Below, one piece after another: positions 1 through 7,400 of a stretch of DNA of 7,949 nt. The number at the start of each line of letters is the position of its first letter. Within the stretch, counting starts at the first letter, position 1. The stretch lies in assembly GCA_027490595.1 (NCBI GenBank), contig JAIXXU010000294.1, positions 1-7,949 on the forward strand. Direction: 5' to 3'. Origin of the DNA: Pseudomonadota bacterium. Lineage in GTDB: Bacteria; Bdellovibrionota_B; Oligoflexia; Silvanigrellales; Silvanigrellaceae. Under the pieces are notes generated by a model. The model made no database searches and was not told where the DNA came from. It saw only the letters and a program-made list of their open reading frames with translations. Made by a program: the position numbers and the translations under genes.

Positions 1-147
1 AAGTAAAAAAGTACACGGATATAATACAAAAACCATGAAAATACTTAACAAGGAAATTAAAAAGACAAGTCCCCAAACAAGAAAAGCCAATATAATTTTT
101 TTTACAGAAAATAAAACATTGCTATTATAAAAAAGGTTTTCTTTCAT
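1..147 (-). CDS. N-terminal fragment of a membrane-anchored protein (possibly PlsC-like acyltransferase), cut by the left edge
   Basis: An open frame of 49 codons starts at ATG 147-145 and runs off the window. It begins two bases after the TAA stop of the CoaBC-like gene (152-150), with a purine-rich AAGAG stretch at the end of that gene as a possible ribosome site, so the two are probably co-transcribed and coupled. The peptide starts MKENLFYNSNVLFSVKK and then has one long hydrophobic helix (about residues 18-49, with LAFLVWGLVFLISLLSIF as its core). It looks like an uncleaved N-terminal membrane anchor. An anchor of this kind ending in a Tyr-Pro turn is seen at the start of 1-acylglycerol-3-phosphate acyltransferases, but the catalytic HxxxxD motif would lie outside the window, so the product is a guess. 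The reading frame and its tight spacing are what support a real gene. Confidence 0.62.
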   Translation of the reverse strand, partial: MKENLFYNSNVLFSVKKIILAFLVWGLVFLISLLSIFMVFVLYPCTFLL

Positions 148-149
148 GA

Positions 150-1415
150 TTAGCTCTTTTCGTTCTTACAATAGGCTTCAAAAAATAGTCTTGCTGCAGC
201 TTGTTTTCCCTGGACTTGGCTACGAACCACAGAACCTGATTTTTTTTCCAAAAAAATCCCAGCATGGTGTTGTTCATCTTTAGTCCAAGCATCCTGAGCA
301 CAACTCCAAAAAACACCATTTAGACTGTTGTCCAACATTAAACTTTCAGCTTTATCAAGAGAATGCTGCGTTTTATCAGATGTTAATTTTGCACCAATTT
401 TCCATGGGATATCTCTTACAGGAGTGGCATTAAGAATTTTATTGGTTTTTACCATATTTATTGAGAGCGTGGGTTGAGAACTATCAATTTTACCCGCTAC
501 CACTTCATTTGATGAATAATCAGAACCAGCAAGCAAATGAATGAGTCCACAAAAACTTTGAGGATTAATATCTTTACAATAATCAAATATTTCATCGTAA
601 TTAAGCAAAGATTTATAATCCACACCAAGCAATGGTTCCCATGGTTCTTCAGTACGACCAGCAAGCACAGAAACCTGATACCCCATAGCTGCAAATAATT
701 TTACTACCAAAAAACCAAGCCGGCCTGAGGATAAATTTGTCACACACCGAACGCTATCAAGCATAACCTGGCTTGCACCCAAAGTAACAAACAAAGGTTT
801 TTTTTGATTTACCTTTTCCCTGTTGATTACATGTGAAATATCTCTTGCTAAAGTTACAATATCAGGGATTTTTTGCTTACCTTCTTCTTGCCTAGCTTGA
901 AGAAAATGAACATATGACAACGAATCAATTTTTGAAATATTTTCCTTAACAATGGGTGATTGAGCCATACTATTGTGCATAGTAGGACAAAATATAACCG
1001 TTTTTTTCATACCAAATGCGCTTTGAATTAAGGTAGAACCACTATCAGCGCAAATACCATGACTTGCTTTTGCAATAAAATTAGCTGTGGCAGGAACCAC
1101 CACAACAGCATCAGACAAACAAATATGTTCACTAAGACCAGAAGACTGAACCACAACCTCCTGCTGACTTGCCCAACGAAGGCTATCAAGCCCTACAAAT
1201 TTTAGAGCATTTTCAGTTGCAAAAACTCTTACCTGTGCCCCAAAACGCCGCAGCTGACGAACAAGACGAGGGACCTCAATCGCAGCAATACCCCCACCAC
1301 AAACGAGATCAATTGTTTTTTGATTCAAGTAATTTTCTGTGACTTCAACCTGCGTATCATCTTGCCTAGTTTCCAATTCCTGAGGCGAAAAAAAGAAAGA
1401 ACCTGGAGTGAACAT
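150..1415 (-). CDS. coaBC: Diverged CoaBC-like flavoprotein (phosphopantothenoylcysteine decarboxylase / phosphopantothenate-cysteine ligase)
   Basis: 421 residues, close to usual CoaBC length (about 400) plus roughly 30 extra N-terminal residues. CoaBC makes two steps of coenzyme A synthesis in the cytoplasm: ligation of cysteine to 4'-phosphopantothenate (C-terminal CoaB half) and FMN-dependent decarboxylation of the product (N-terminal CoaC half). Seen in the CoaC half: GGGIAA (40-45), the likely catalytic His97 in LSEHICL, PATANFIAK (108-116), and PTMHNSM (144-150), a PxM(N/H)xxM motif with His in place of the commoner Asn. The ACGDxGxGR substrate-clamp loop with its catalytic Cys is missing; QARQEEGKQKIPD (173-185) lies there instead. 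Seen in the CoaB half: LDSVRCVTNLSSGRLG (219-234) with Arg223 and Asn227, AGSDY (296-300), Lys309 and MVKTNKIL (321-328), matching key CoaB residues. The later F-x-x-E-T-type motif is IGAKLTSD, without Glu. ATG 1415 follows TAGGG at good spacing. It may be the cell's only CoaBC or a repurposed paralogue. Confidence 0.85.
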   Translation of the reverse strand: MFTPGSFFFSPQELETRQDDTQVEVTENYLNQKTIDLVCGGGIAAIEVPRLVRQLRRFGAQVRVFATENALKFVGLDSLRWASQQEVVVQSSGLSEHICLSDAVVVVPATANFIAKASHGICADSGSTLIQSAFGMKKTVIFCPTMHNSMAQSPIVKENISKIDSLSYVHFLQARQEEGKQKIPDIVTLARDISHVINREKVNQKKPLFVTLGASQVMLDSVRCVTNLSSGRLGFLVVKLFAAMGYQVSVLAGRTEEPWEPLLGVDYKSLLNYDEIFDYCKDINPQSFCGLIHLLAGSDYSSNEVVAGKIDSSQPTLSINMVKTNKILNATPVRDIPWKIGAKLTSDKTQHSLDKAESLMLDNSLNGVFWSCAQDAWTKDEQHHAGIFLEKKSGSVVRSQVQGKQAAARLFFEAYCKNEKS

Positions 1416-1418
1416 ATG

Positions 1419-1447
1419 TTGCCCTATAAAATAGTTTCAGTTATAAG
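1419..1447 (+). promoter_or_regulatory. Candidate sigma70-type promoter of speE
   Basis: TTGCCC (1419-1424) and TATAAG (1442-1447) are separated by exactly 17 bp and lie upstream of speE, which would give a leader of roughly 48 bases. The -35 box touches the perfect 10-bp palindrome AACATATGTT (1411-1420), which contains the start codon of the divergent CoaBC-like gene, so binding at one site could affect both directions. No convincing -35/-10 pair for the minus strand was found in this 86-bp gap. Assignment rests on consensus match alone. Confidence 0.38.
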
Positions 1448-1501
1448 CAGCCCTTTGAAGTAATCTCGCCGCATGAAGTGTCTTGATAAAAGGAATATAC
1501 G

Positions 1502-2419
1502 ATGTTCTCACAAAAAAATCTTCGTCTTTTGTCACAAGAGGAAAAGTCAACCACTGCGCCCTTAGATATTTGGTATCAGGAAAAGCACAACAACGAAGTT
1601 TCATTTGGCTTACACGTCAAAAAAGTGCTTCATTCTGAAGTGAGCGCTTTTCAAAGGGTGGATGTTTTTGAATCCTCTGGCTTTGGACGCGTTCTTACCT
1701 TAGATGGATTGATGATGTGTTCCGATCGCGATGAGTTTGCTTACCACGAAATGATTTCCCATGTTCCCCTTCTAAGTCATCCAAACCCAAAAAGAGTTCT
1801 TGTCATCGGTGGCGGCGACGGAGGAACACTCCGTGAAGTGCTTCGTCATGATTGCGTTGAAGAAGCCGTCCTTTGTGAAATTGATGGTGCCGTAGTGAAC
1901 GCTGCAAGAAAATTTTTTCCCGCTCTTGCCGTAGGTCTAAATCATCCACGTGCTAAAATCCACATTGCGGACGGAGTCGATTTTGTCCGCAAAAGTGAAT
2001 CCAATAGTTTTGATATCGTTATTGTAGACTCCACTGACCCCATCGGACCAGGGGAAGGTTTATTCTCGGGTGATTTCTACAAAGAGGTCAAACGTATTCT
2101 CACACCCAATGGCATTGCTGTTGCTCAATGTGAATCCCCATGGGAAAACAATTTCGACTTAGCTAAGGTTTATGGGAATTTAAAACACGCTTTCAAAGAC
2201 GTTTATTCTATGGTTGGGTCAATCCCCTCTTATCCTTATGGTTTCTGGTCTTGGGGCTTTGCAAGCGATAGCGCACATCCTTTTGAAACGATTGATCTCA
2301 ATAGAGCCTATGCTATAGAGCGCTCAACTCTTTACTACAATGTTTCTATGCACCAAGCGGCATTTAGCCTTCCTAATTTTCTTCGCAAAAAACTTGCAGG
2401 TGTTGTCAAGAACGCCTAA
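1502..2419 (+). CDS. speE: Spermidine synthase (polyamine aminopropyltransferase)
   Basis: 305 residues, within the usual 280-310 range. The enzyme transfers the aminopropyl group from decarboxylated S-adenosylmethionine to putrescine, giving spermidine and methylthioadenosine, in the cytoplasm. An N-terminal beta-rich lid domain (about 20-75) precedes a Rossmann-type methyltransferase-like fold. Family motifs are intact: LTLDGLMMCSDRDEFAYHEM (65-84), VIGGGDGGTLREVLRH (101-116) for the nucleoside, CEIDGAVV (125-132), the IADGVDFV strand-turn (155-162), and DSTDPIGPGEGLF (176-188) with the catalytic Asp176, then QCESPW (209-214). The C-terminal YPYGFWSWGFAS stretch (244-255) is also typical. 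Start ATG 1502 is chosen because AAAGGA lies 7 bases upstream and the candidate promoter is correctly placed. It is divergent from the CoaBC-like gene and convergent with the HNH gene; neither neighbour is a polyamine gene. No speD is visible in the window. Confidence 0.95.
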   Translation: MFSQKNLRLLSQEEKSTTAPLDIWYQEKHNNEVSFGLHVKKVLHSEVSAFQRVDVFESSGFGRVLTLDGLMMCSDRDEFAYHEMISHVPLLSHPNPKRVLVIGGGDGGTLREVLRHDCVEEAVLCEIDGAVVNAARKFFPALAVGLNHPRAKIHIADGVDFVRKSESNSFDIVIVDSTDPIGPGEGLFSGDFYKEVKRILTPNGIAVAQCESPWENNFDLAKVYGNLKHAFKDVYSMVGSIPSYPYGFWSWGFASDSAHPFETIDLNRAYAIERSTLYYNVSMHQAAFSLPNFLRKKLAGVVKNA

Positions 2420-2428
2420 TTGGTTGGG

Positions 2429-2728
2429 TCAATCAAAATCATTTGTATTTGTGCAGGACTTTTGAAAGAAAAGATCCACTGGGGTATCAGCTCCTTTTTT
2501 TTTATTACAGAATAAACAGGCAGCTACGACGTTGCCAGGCGTTGTACGACCCCCACGAGCAAGAGGAACGATGTGGTCCATGGTCAGCTCTTTAGGATGG
2601 AACTTTTGAAGACAGTATGCACAAATTCCCGACATTTTTTTTTGAAGCCACCAACGACTTTTTTTTGCTTCTCTAGCTTTTTGGCGTTCTTTTTTTCTTA
2701 TTTCTTCATCAATAAATTCATATGTCAT
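2429..2728 (-). CDS. Small HNH endonuclease-like protein
   Basis: 99 residues from ATG 2728; an in-frame TTG lies one codon upstream at 2731. ATG is preferred because it overlaps the stop of the upstream gene in TGATG, typical of coupled translation. A very basic, Lys/Arg-rich helix (about 8-32) leads into a zinc-bound HNH domain: CAYC (36-39), DHIVPLARGG (51-60) with the Asp-His pair, Asn66, and CLFCNKKKG (71-79). The four Cys should bind a structural zinc, and His52, Asn66 and Asn75 occupy the HNH metal and catalytic positions. The family cuts DNA in many settings (restriction, repair, homing, phage packaging); nothing here identifies the target. It is essentially only this domain, with no methylase or intein partner. 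Its gene has three runs of 8-9 A that could be slippage-prone. The stop lies 9 bp from that of convergent speE, with no hairpin terminator between them. Confidence 0.87.
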   Translation of the reverse strand: MTYEFIDEEIRKKERQKAREAKKSRWWLQKKMSGICAYCLQKFHPKELTMDHIVPLARGGRTTPGNVVAACLFCNKKKGADTPVDLFFQKSCTNTNDFD

Positions 2729-3705
2729 CAATTAATTTTTCCAGATTTTTCGAAAATTTTTAGTGAATCTTTTAAACGCTTTATGTCTCTAAGATGCATG
2801 TTTTGTCGATACTCAATGGTCGATTCTAGCTTTTGAAATGTATACTGAAGATCTTGTATTTTTTTTGCTAGCTCAAATTTTCTTGATTCACGCTCTAAAT
2901 CTTGTAAAAAGCTTTTTAAATCAGAAATTCCAGAACTCAAAATTCCTTGACATAACTCAAGGGATTCCAAGCAACTCTTTTCATATTCGAAAGCTTCAGA
3001 TAGCAATACAGAAGTATTTTCTAAAATAGAATCTTTTACTTGACGTCTTGTTTTATCAATAAAAACAGCTCCAATAGAAACAACAAAAATAAAAACAATT
3101 CCCAAAATTAATGGAAAATATTGCAGCACTAAATCTTCACTTCTATTCAATTCCGCAACGCGTGAGCGAAAAGAGTCTGAAAGCAGGTCAAGCTGCATTT
3201 TCATTTTGCGCTGCAACGATAAACTTTCACTCAACACATCTTTAAGACGCGGATCACCTAGTGGGTTTTCGGCCTTAAAAATTTCCTCAAGTCCCAGCAA
3301 ATAACGCGTTGACAAGGACATGAGATCACTCGCATGAATGGAAACATTTTTTCCTGAAAGCTCTTTTTGCAAACTCAAAACAGCGGCAGACAAATTTACC
3401 TCGTTTTTCTGAAATTCAGCACGAATACGATCTGTGATGACCCTTGTTTTTTGAGGATCTGCTTTTTCGGTTTCCAAGTAGTTGATGTAGGTGACAAGAT
3501 TGAGTCGAGTTTGCAAAAGACTAGAAAGAGCTTTCTGAGTGTGAGCTTGAATGACAAGCTCTGCATTTGCCATTTCTTTCATGCGCTGCTTGAGTCTACC
3601 AATATAAACAGCATTGACAATTCCATTTGTCACTAACAAACAAATGAGAACTATGGCAAGAAGACTTAAAAAATCGCTTATTTTAATCTTTCGACGAAAC
3701 AGCAT
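2728..3705 (-). CDS. Two-pass inner-membrane protein with helical sensor-like region and cytoplasmic coiled coil, function unknown
   Basis: 325 residues, no family recognised with certainty. A basic N-terminus (RRKIK) leads into TM1 (about 12-35), then a roughly 160-residue, almost entirely helical region (36-195), then TM2 (about 196-216, FPLILGIVFIFVVSIGAVFI) followed by DKTRRQ, and a cytoplasmic Glu/Lys/Leu-rich helical tail (about 219-325) likely to form a coiled coil. This is the layout of four-helix-bundle receptors such as chemoreceptors and histidine kinases, with the middle part facing the periplasm. However there is no HAMP box I can identify, no methyl-accepting signalling hairpin, no kinase or cyclase domain. 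It may be an output-less receptor, a signalling adaptor or a structural protein. Start ATG 3705 is supported by a strong GGGAGGG site 8 bases upstream. It is the first gene of a pair with the HNH gene, whose start overlaps its stop by one base. Confidence 0.85.
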   Translation of the reverse strand: MLFRRKIKISDFLSLLAIVLICLLVTNGIVNAVYIGRLKQRMKEMANAELVIQAHTQKALSSLLQTRLNLVTYINYLETEKADPQKTRVITDRIRAEFQKNEVNLSAAVLSLQKELSGKNVSIHASDLMSLSTRYLLGLEEIFKAENPLGDPRLKDVLSESLSLQRKMKMQLDLLSDSFRSRVAELNRSEDLVLQYFPLILGIVFIFVVSIGAVFIDKTRRQVKDSILENTSVLLSEAFEYEKSCLESLELCQGILSSGISDLKSFLQDLERESRKFELAKKIQDLQYTFQKLESTIEYRQNMHLRDIKRLKDSLKIFEKSGKIN

Positions 3706-3739
3706 ATTAGCAGCCCTCCCAGAGTTCTTTGAGCACTTG

Positions 3740-3767
3740 CTATTCTACCTCGTACCTGAACAACAAC
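3740..3767 (-). promoter_or_regulatory. Candidate promoter for the two-pass membrane protein/HNH operon
   Basis: On the minus strand, TTGTTG (3767-3762) and TAGAAT (3745-3740) are spaced by 16 bp, 35 bases upstream of the start codon. The match is moderate and the TTG triplet repeat makes the -35 register uncertain. The position, just before the GGGAGGG ribosome site (3720-3714), is reasonable. Confidence 0.3.
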
Positions 3768-3779
3768 AAGGAAAATTTT
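3768..3779. promoter_or_regulatory. Perfect 12-bp palindrome GGAAAATTTTCC, possible operator
   Basis: GGAAAATTTTCC is identical on both strands and immediately abuts the candidate -35 box of the minus-strand operon. A symmetric site in this position suits a dimeric regulator. A palindrome of this length made mostly of A and T can occur by chance in AT-rich DNA, so the assignment is tentative. Confidence 0.3.
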
Positions 3780-3914
3780 CCGAAATCAGGAGTGGAGTAC
3801 GTAGTTTAGGTCGATAAGTGAAAAAGGATGGGCACAATAAAGTAGACATTTTTTAAAAAAAAGAGGACCTCAAGCTGTCTGTTTTCAAGACACATCAAAT
3901 TATACCCCAAAATT

Positions 3915-3964
3915 AACTAAATAATTTCATTGTATTACATTATATTTACCTCAATTATTTAGTT
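3915..3964. repeat. 12-bp perfect inverted repeat with 26-bp spacer, followed by T runs
   Basis: AACTAAATAATT (3915-3926) is mirrored exactly by AATTATTTAGTT (3953-3964), with 26 bp between. On the plus strand the right arm runs into T-rich sequence (to 3975), the outline of a terminator, but the arms are nearly all A/T, the loop is long, and no plus-strand gene lies upstream to be terminated. A regulatory or cruciform-forming element is as likely. Function unknown. Confidence 0.45.
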
Positions 3965-4270
3965 TTTTATTTTTTATGCAAAAAATCAACTAATTGTAAT
4001 GAATATATTTTTTAATATTATTTTTTTATAAATAAAAAGTACAAAAAAATGACATATGCTATTGTCAAAACAACAGCGAACAGAGTTCAAATAAGACGCC
4101 ATAACTATTGAAAGAAGGTGCCTTACAGAGCCTATCCATATAATATTAAAGAACTAAAAACTTTTTTTTAATTTAAACCTTGCTTATGTTAAAAATCAAT
4201 GAAAAACGAAGTAAAAATAATTGAAAAAGCCTTTAATTTGTTTTATTTCTACAACTTGATTTTAAATGGT

Positions 4271-4316
4271 GACTGTTGATTTGATTGGTTGTAAACAATT
4301 TTTAGACAGTTGATTT
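4271..4316 (+). repeat. Pair of 12-bp direct repeats GAC(T/A)GTTGATTT upstream of the large gene's promoter
   Basis: GACTGTTGATTT (4271-4282) and GACAGTTGATTT (4305-4316) differ at one base, and their starts are 34 bp apart, close to three or so helical turns. The second copy ends 5 bases before the -35 box at 4322, a usual place for activator sites in tandem. The TTGT-AA-ACAA dyad (4289-4298) lies between them. Regulatory role is inferred from position only. Confidence 0.4.
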
Positions 4317-4321
4317 TTAGT

Positions 4322-4350
4322 TTGAAACTTTAACGGTGTCCATTTATTAT
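4322..4350 (+). promoter_or_regulatory. Sigma70-type promoter of the large gene
   Basis: TTGAAA (4322-4327) and TATTAT (4345-4350) are separated by exactly 17 bp. Each box departs from consensus by one or two bases. Transcription would start near 4357 and give a leader of about 50 bases to the ATG at 4408. An alternative -10, TATGCT (4355-4360), has no equally good -35. This is the best promoter match in the window. Confidence 0.6.
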
Positions 4351-4407
4351 ACGCTATGCTAATAGCGAGTGACACAATGACGAGTTTCTCTTCAATTGAG
4401 GCAGAGC

Positions 4408-7400
4408 ATGAGTAATCCTAGCACTATACCCTACATGCACATCAAACGTACAACACCGTCAATCGCTTCAACACTTAAAGTGAAATCAAAAAAAGTCCAG
4501 TATAAGTCCGACTTCGAAATAGCCGAGATACTTGTCAATAAATTTAGCGAATTAAAAATCTCGAACAGAAATTCAGAAGAGAAAAACGAAGAAATTGTCG
4601 AAAAATTTTACAATGAATTTTGCATCAAAGGCGCTAAATACTTTTTGAGCCTGCAAGACATCATTTCTTCGCCGCAAAAGTGCCAACATTTTATTGGTTT
4701 ATTGCAACATAAAAAATATAATTTAGACAAAATATTCAATGGTTTAAAAGCAATATCAAAATTTTTGAACCAAGAAAAACCGAACTTAACTGCATTTGAG
4801 AAATCTACTAGCTGCCTAGATATATTGGAATTTAACAAGATTACATATGATCAATGCCTTATGGAAATCAGAGGTTTTCATTCTTGTTTCCTTCAATTAG
4901 TTTCCCTGGCAAGGGCAAAGAAGGAAATCACAAATCTTCAAGACCAATCGTATTTAAAGGATCTTGATTCCACAAACCCCAAAGAATTAGAAAAAGCAAG
5001 AAAAGAAGCCCTCAAACTCAAAGATGAAAATTCAAGGCGTCTAAAAGAAGGTTCAAAACAGTCTTCCCATAACAATGGATTTTGGAAAAAGACAAAGCAC
5101 TTCTTTCGCTACCGTGGAGATGCAGATAAAAAATGCTTCATAAAAATTTTGGAATGTTACACTGCTTTCATTGAGGCGAACACCTTTTACAATGAATTTC
5201 ACTCAAAAAAGACTTGTCTAATTTCAAGAAAGCCACTTTGCTCTGCCGTTGAACTACTTGGATGCGCATTTGATATAACCTCTATTGCCGTAATTTCTTC
5301 TGAACTGTTTACAGTAGGCGTCAGAACTGATGAAAGCTCAGTCGTTGCTGAATTCATCTTAAATCCCGAAAATCAAGAAAAACTGTGTTCCGTTTTCAAT
5401 TTCATCCAACATCTCAAAAACTTGTGCAAAACAGAAGACAACTTTACCACCAATGAGCTTCTAGGGTCACAGGGTAAAAAATATTCTTATGGAATGAGCG
5501 AACACTTCGCTCAACTACGGGTGGGCTTCACAAACGTTCTAGACGGGCATCAAGATCTCATTCGTGAACTTAGAATAGTGATTGTTAACAATGAGACTGG
5601 GTTTGCTAAGTCAACGGAAACATACGACGAACAGTATCTTGCCACAGCGCTGAATAAGAATTTGGAATTGTGCAGAGGTTACAGCTCACGTAGTTCAGAA
5701 CATAAATACATGACAACGCAAGATGCCATGTTGTCAGCGTCAGGATTATTTTTCGTGTCAGCTTATAATTATTTTACTGACACAGGTCCCTACTGCAGCA
5801 GCATCAACCAATCAAATACAGAAGCAAAAGAAGAACTTATTCTTGCGGAAAATATTGGAGCTTTTGGGTTTGCCGGAATTTTTTATGGTTTATGGCAAAG
5901 CTTTGCAAACCGCCCATCCGTTGAAACAAGCATGCTTTATATCCATAAAGCAAAAATTGCACGTTATCATTTTAGCCAACTCGCAAATGAACACAAAACT
6001 TTAGAAGACGAATTGGAAGTCAAAGAAGTTGTCAATGAAGCAAAAAGACAGCAAAAATGGTTCGTTAGTATTCGAAAATTTTTCGCCAAAGTTGCTCAAA
6101 AATTCGTTCTTTGGCGTCATAGGATAACCTCAAACCAAAAGCTGCAAAACAACATTCCCTCTGGCTATATCTCAGTCAGTCAAGATCCCGTTACTGAAAG
6201 CGCAAAAAAATTTGTAGCGCTATTCTTTATGGAAAGAAAGCTAAAAGTACTTCTGGATGAAGTGCACAACAGCCCAAATAACATGAAGGAATTGATAACC
6301 AAACTCACAGAGATTAAAAAGGACTTTGATTCAAACGTTTTAAATTCTCAAGAATTTAGTTTCAACGATTTTTTGTCCACCCTGGTTTTTAAACACAACT
6401 CAGTCAACGGCACATTTCTTTGCCACATTCTTGCCTTACAGAATGAAGGCACCACTCTCAAAGCTGAAGACCTTGCTTATTTGTACGAAGACGACCCTCT
6501 AAGTAAAATCGCAGGTCACACAGCCGATGTCCAGAAACATCTCGGGGATCTTTCCGCCTTTAACGCCGACGAAGAAGTCATCAAGTATGTTTCAGAATCT
6601 TTGAACAATATCAACTGGTTCAATATCATTGAATCGAGCATGGCTGTGCATCGTATTATTGTACGCTGCCTGAAATCTGAAAAAATTAGCAACAGTACAA
6701 AAAAGTGGGTTTATTCCTTTATTTCCCATCAATGCAGCATGAAAGAATATGGAGCATTGAAAGAAATGGCGAAAAGACGAGGCCATTTTGGGGCTGCTGC
6801 GCTCGCCTCAATCCCGCTATATGAGTTTGGTATTGGTAGCAAACGTACTGCGGCAGCGTTGGGAAATTATTCTACACACAATGGGACTGGTATTGGAGAT
6901 TTAGTACATGATGCTGGGTTCGCCGCTAACACTGGTGCTGCCATAGGGCTTATGACGGTTGGAGCTGCTGGGTGGATGATTACCTCTTTGATTCCAATGG
7001 TCTTTGATAAAATGCAGTATTTAGAAACCAATACAATTAAATCCGTAAAGAACTGTTTTAACACTCTGCTAAAAATAGACAACACTCAAGAAACAGATCA
7101 AAATAACAGATATTCTGATGCTCTTACCACTTTAGTGAATAAAATTAATAAACCCAAAAAAGACGGCACTATCGAACAAACAGAGTTCGACGCAGATGAG
7201 CAAAAAAAGTTAAAAGACCTGACACCATATGAAATTACTTTTCTTCTTCAGAACTCTCACAACTACTCTAAAATAAACGAAAATATATCTAAAGGTGTTC
7301 ACGAGCCCCTTGTTGTCTTACTTCAAAAAGCTCTCACAAAAGACTCCTTCTTGAAGCTCATCCAATACGCTTACAATCTTGAAAATGATACTGATACTGA

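Larger units (their letters stand above)
3706..4407. other. AT-rich divergent intergenic region, apparently non-coding
   Basis: About 700 bp between the divergent starts of the two-pass membrane protein gene and the large plus-strand gene. Stop codons are frequent in the frames I read and no convincing gene was found. It is clearly richer in A and T than the flanking genes, especially 3897-4260. Listed separately are a minus-strand promoter and palindrome near 3740-3780, an inverted repeat at 3915-3964, direct repeats at 4271-4316 and a plus-strand promoter at 4322-4350. A 20-codon frame at 4049-4111 has no ribosome site and is not called. The rest (about 3780-3914 and 3965-4270) shows only homopolymer A/T runs and small weak hairpins. 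Its length is unusual next to the 2-90 bp gaps elsewhere in the window. Confidence 0.7.

Noticed and set aside
2405..2445. Possible bidirectional terminator between speE and the HNH gene.
   Set aside because: Only very weak TTGG/CCAA-type pairing and no T run; the two genes appear to end without a visible intrinsic terminator.
3614..3817. 67-codon plus-strand frame overlapping the start of the two-pass membrane protein gene.
   Set aside because: Its first half is antisense to a well-supported gene, it has no ribosome site, and its composition is not protein-like.
3863..3892. Two small hairpins (GAGG-A-CCTC, and TGTCT/AGACA with a 7-base loop) considered as a terminator or small RNA.
   Set aside because: Stems are only 4-5 bp, with no T run after them and no gene feeding into them.
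4049..4111. 20-codon plus-strand frame in the spacer whose start (MTYAIVKT) recalls the first residues of ribosomal protein L21.
   Set aside because: Only about six residues match, the following residues do not, and there is no Shine-Dalgarno site. Chance is the best explanation.
4221..4249. Second possible promoter TTGAAA-17-TATTTC upstream of the large gene.
   Set aside because: The -10 box is poor and TTGAAA-like words are frequent in such AT-rich DNA; the pair at 4322-4350 is better placed.
5723..6004. 93-codon plus-strand frame inside the large gene.
   Set aside because: It lies in another frame within a continuous 1180-codon reading frame and has no ribosome site of its own.
7141..7199. 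EF-hand-like loop KPKKDGTIEQTEF in the large protein.
   Set aside because: The Gly, Ile and last Glu positions fit, but the first and third calcium ligands are Lys and no second hand is seen nearby, so calcium binding is not supported.
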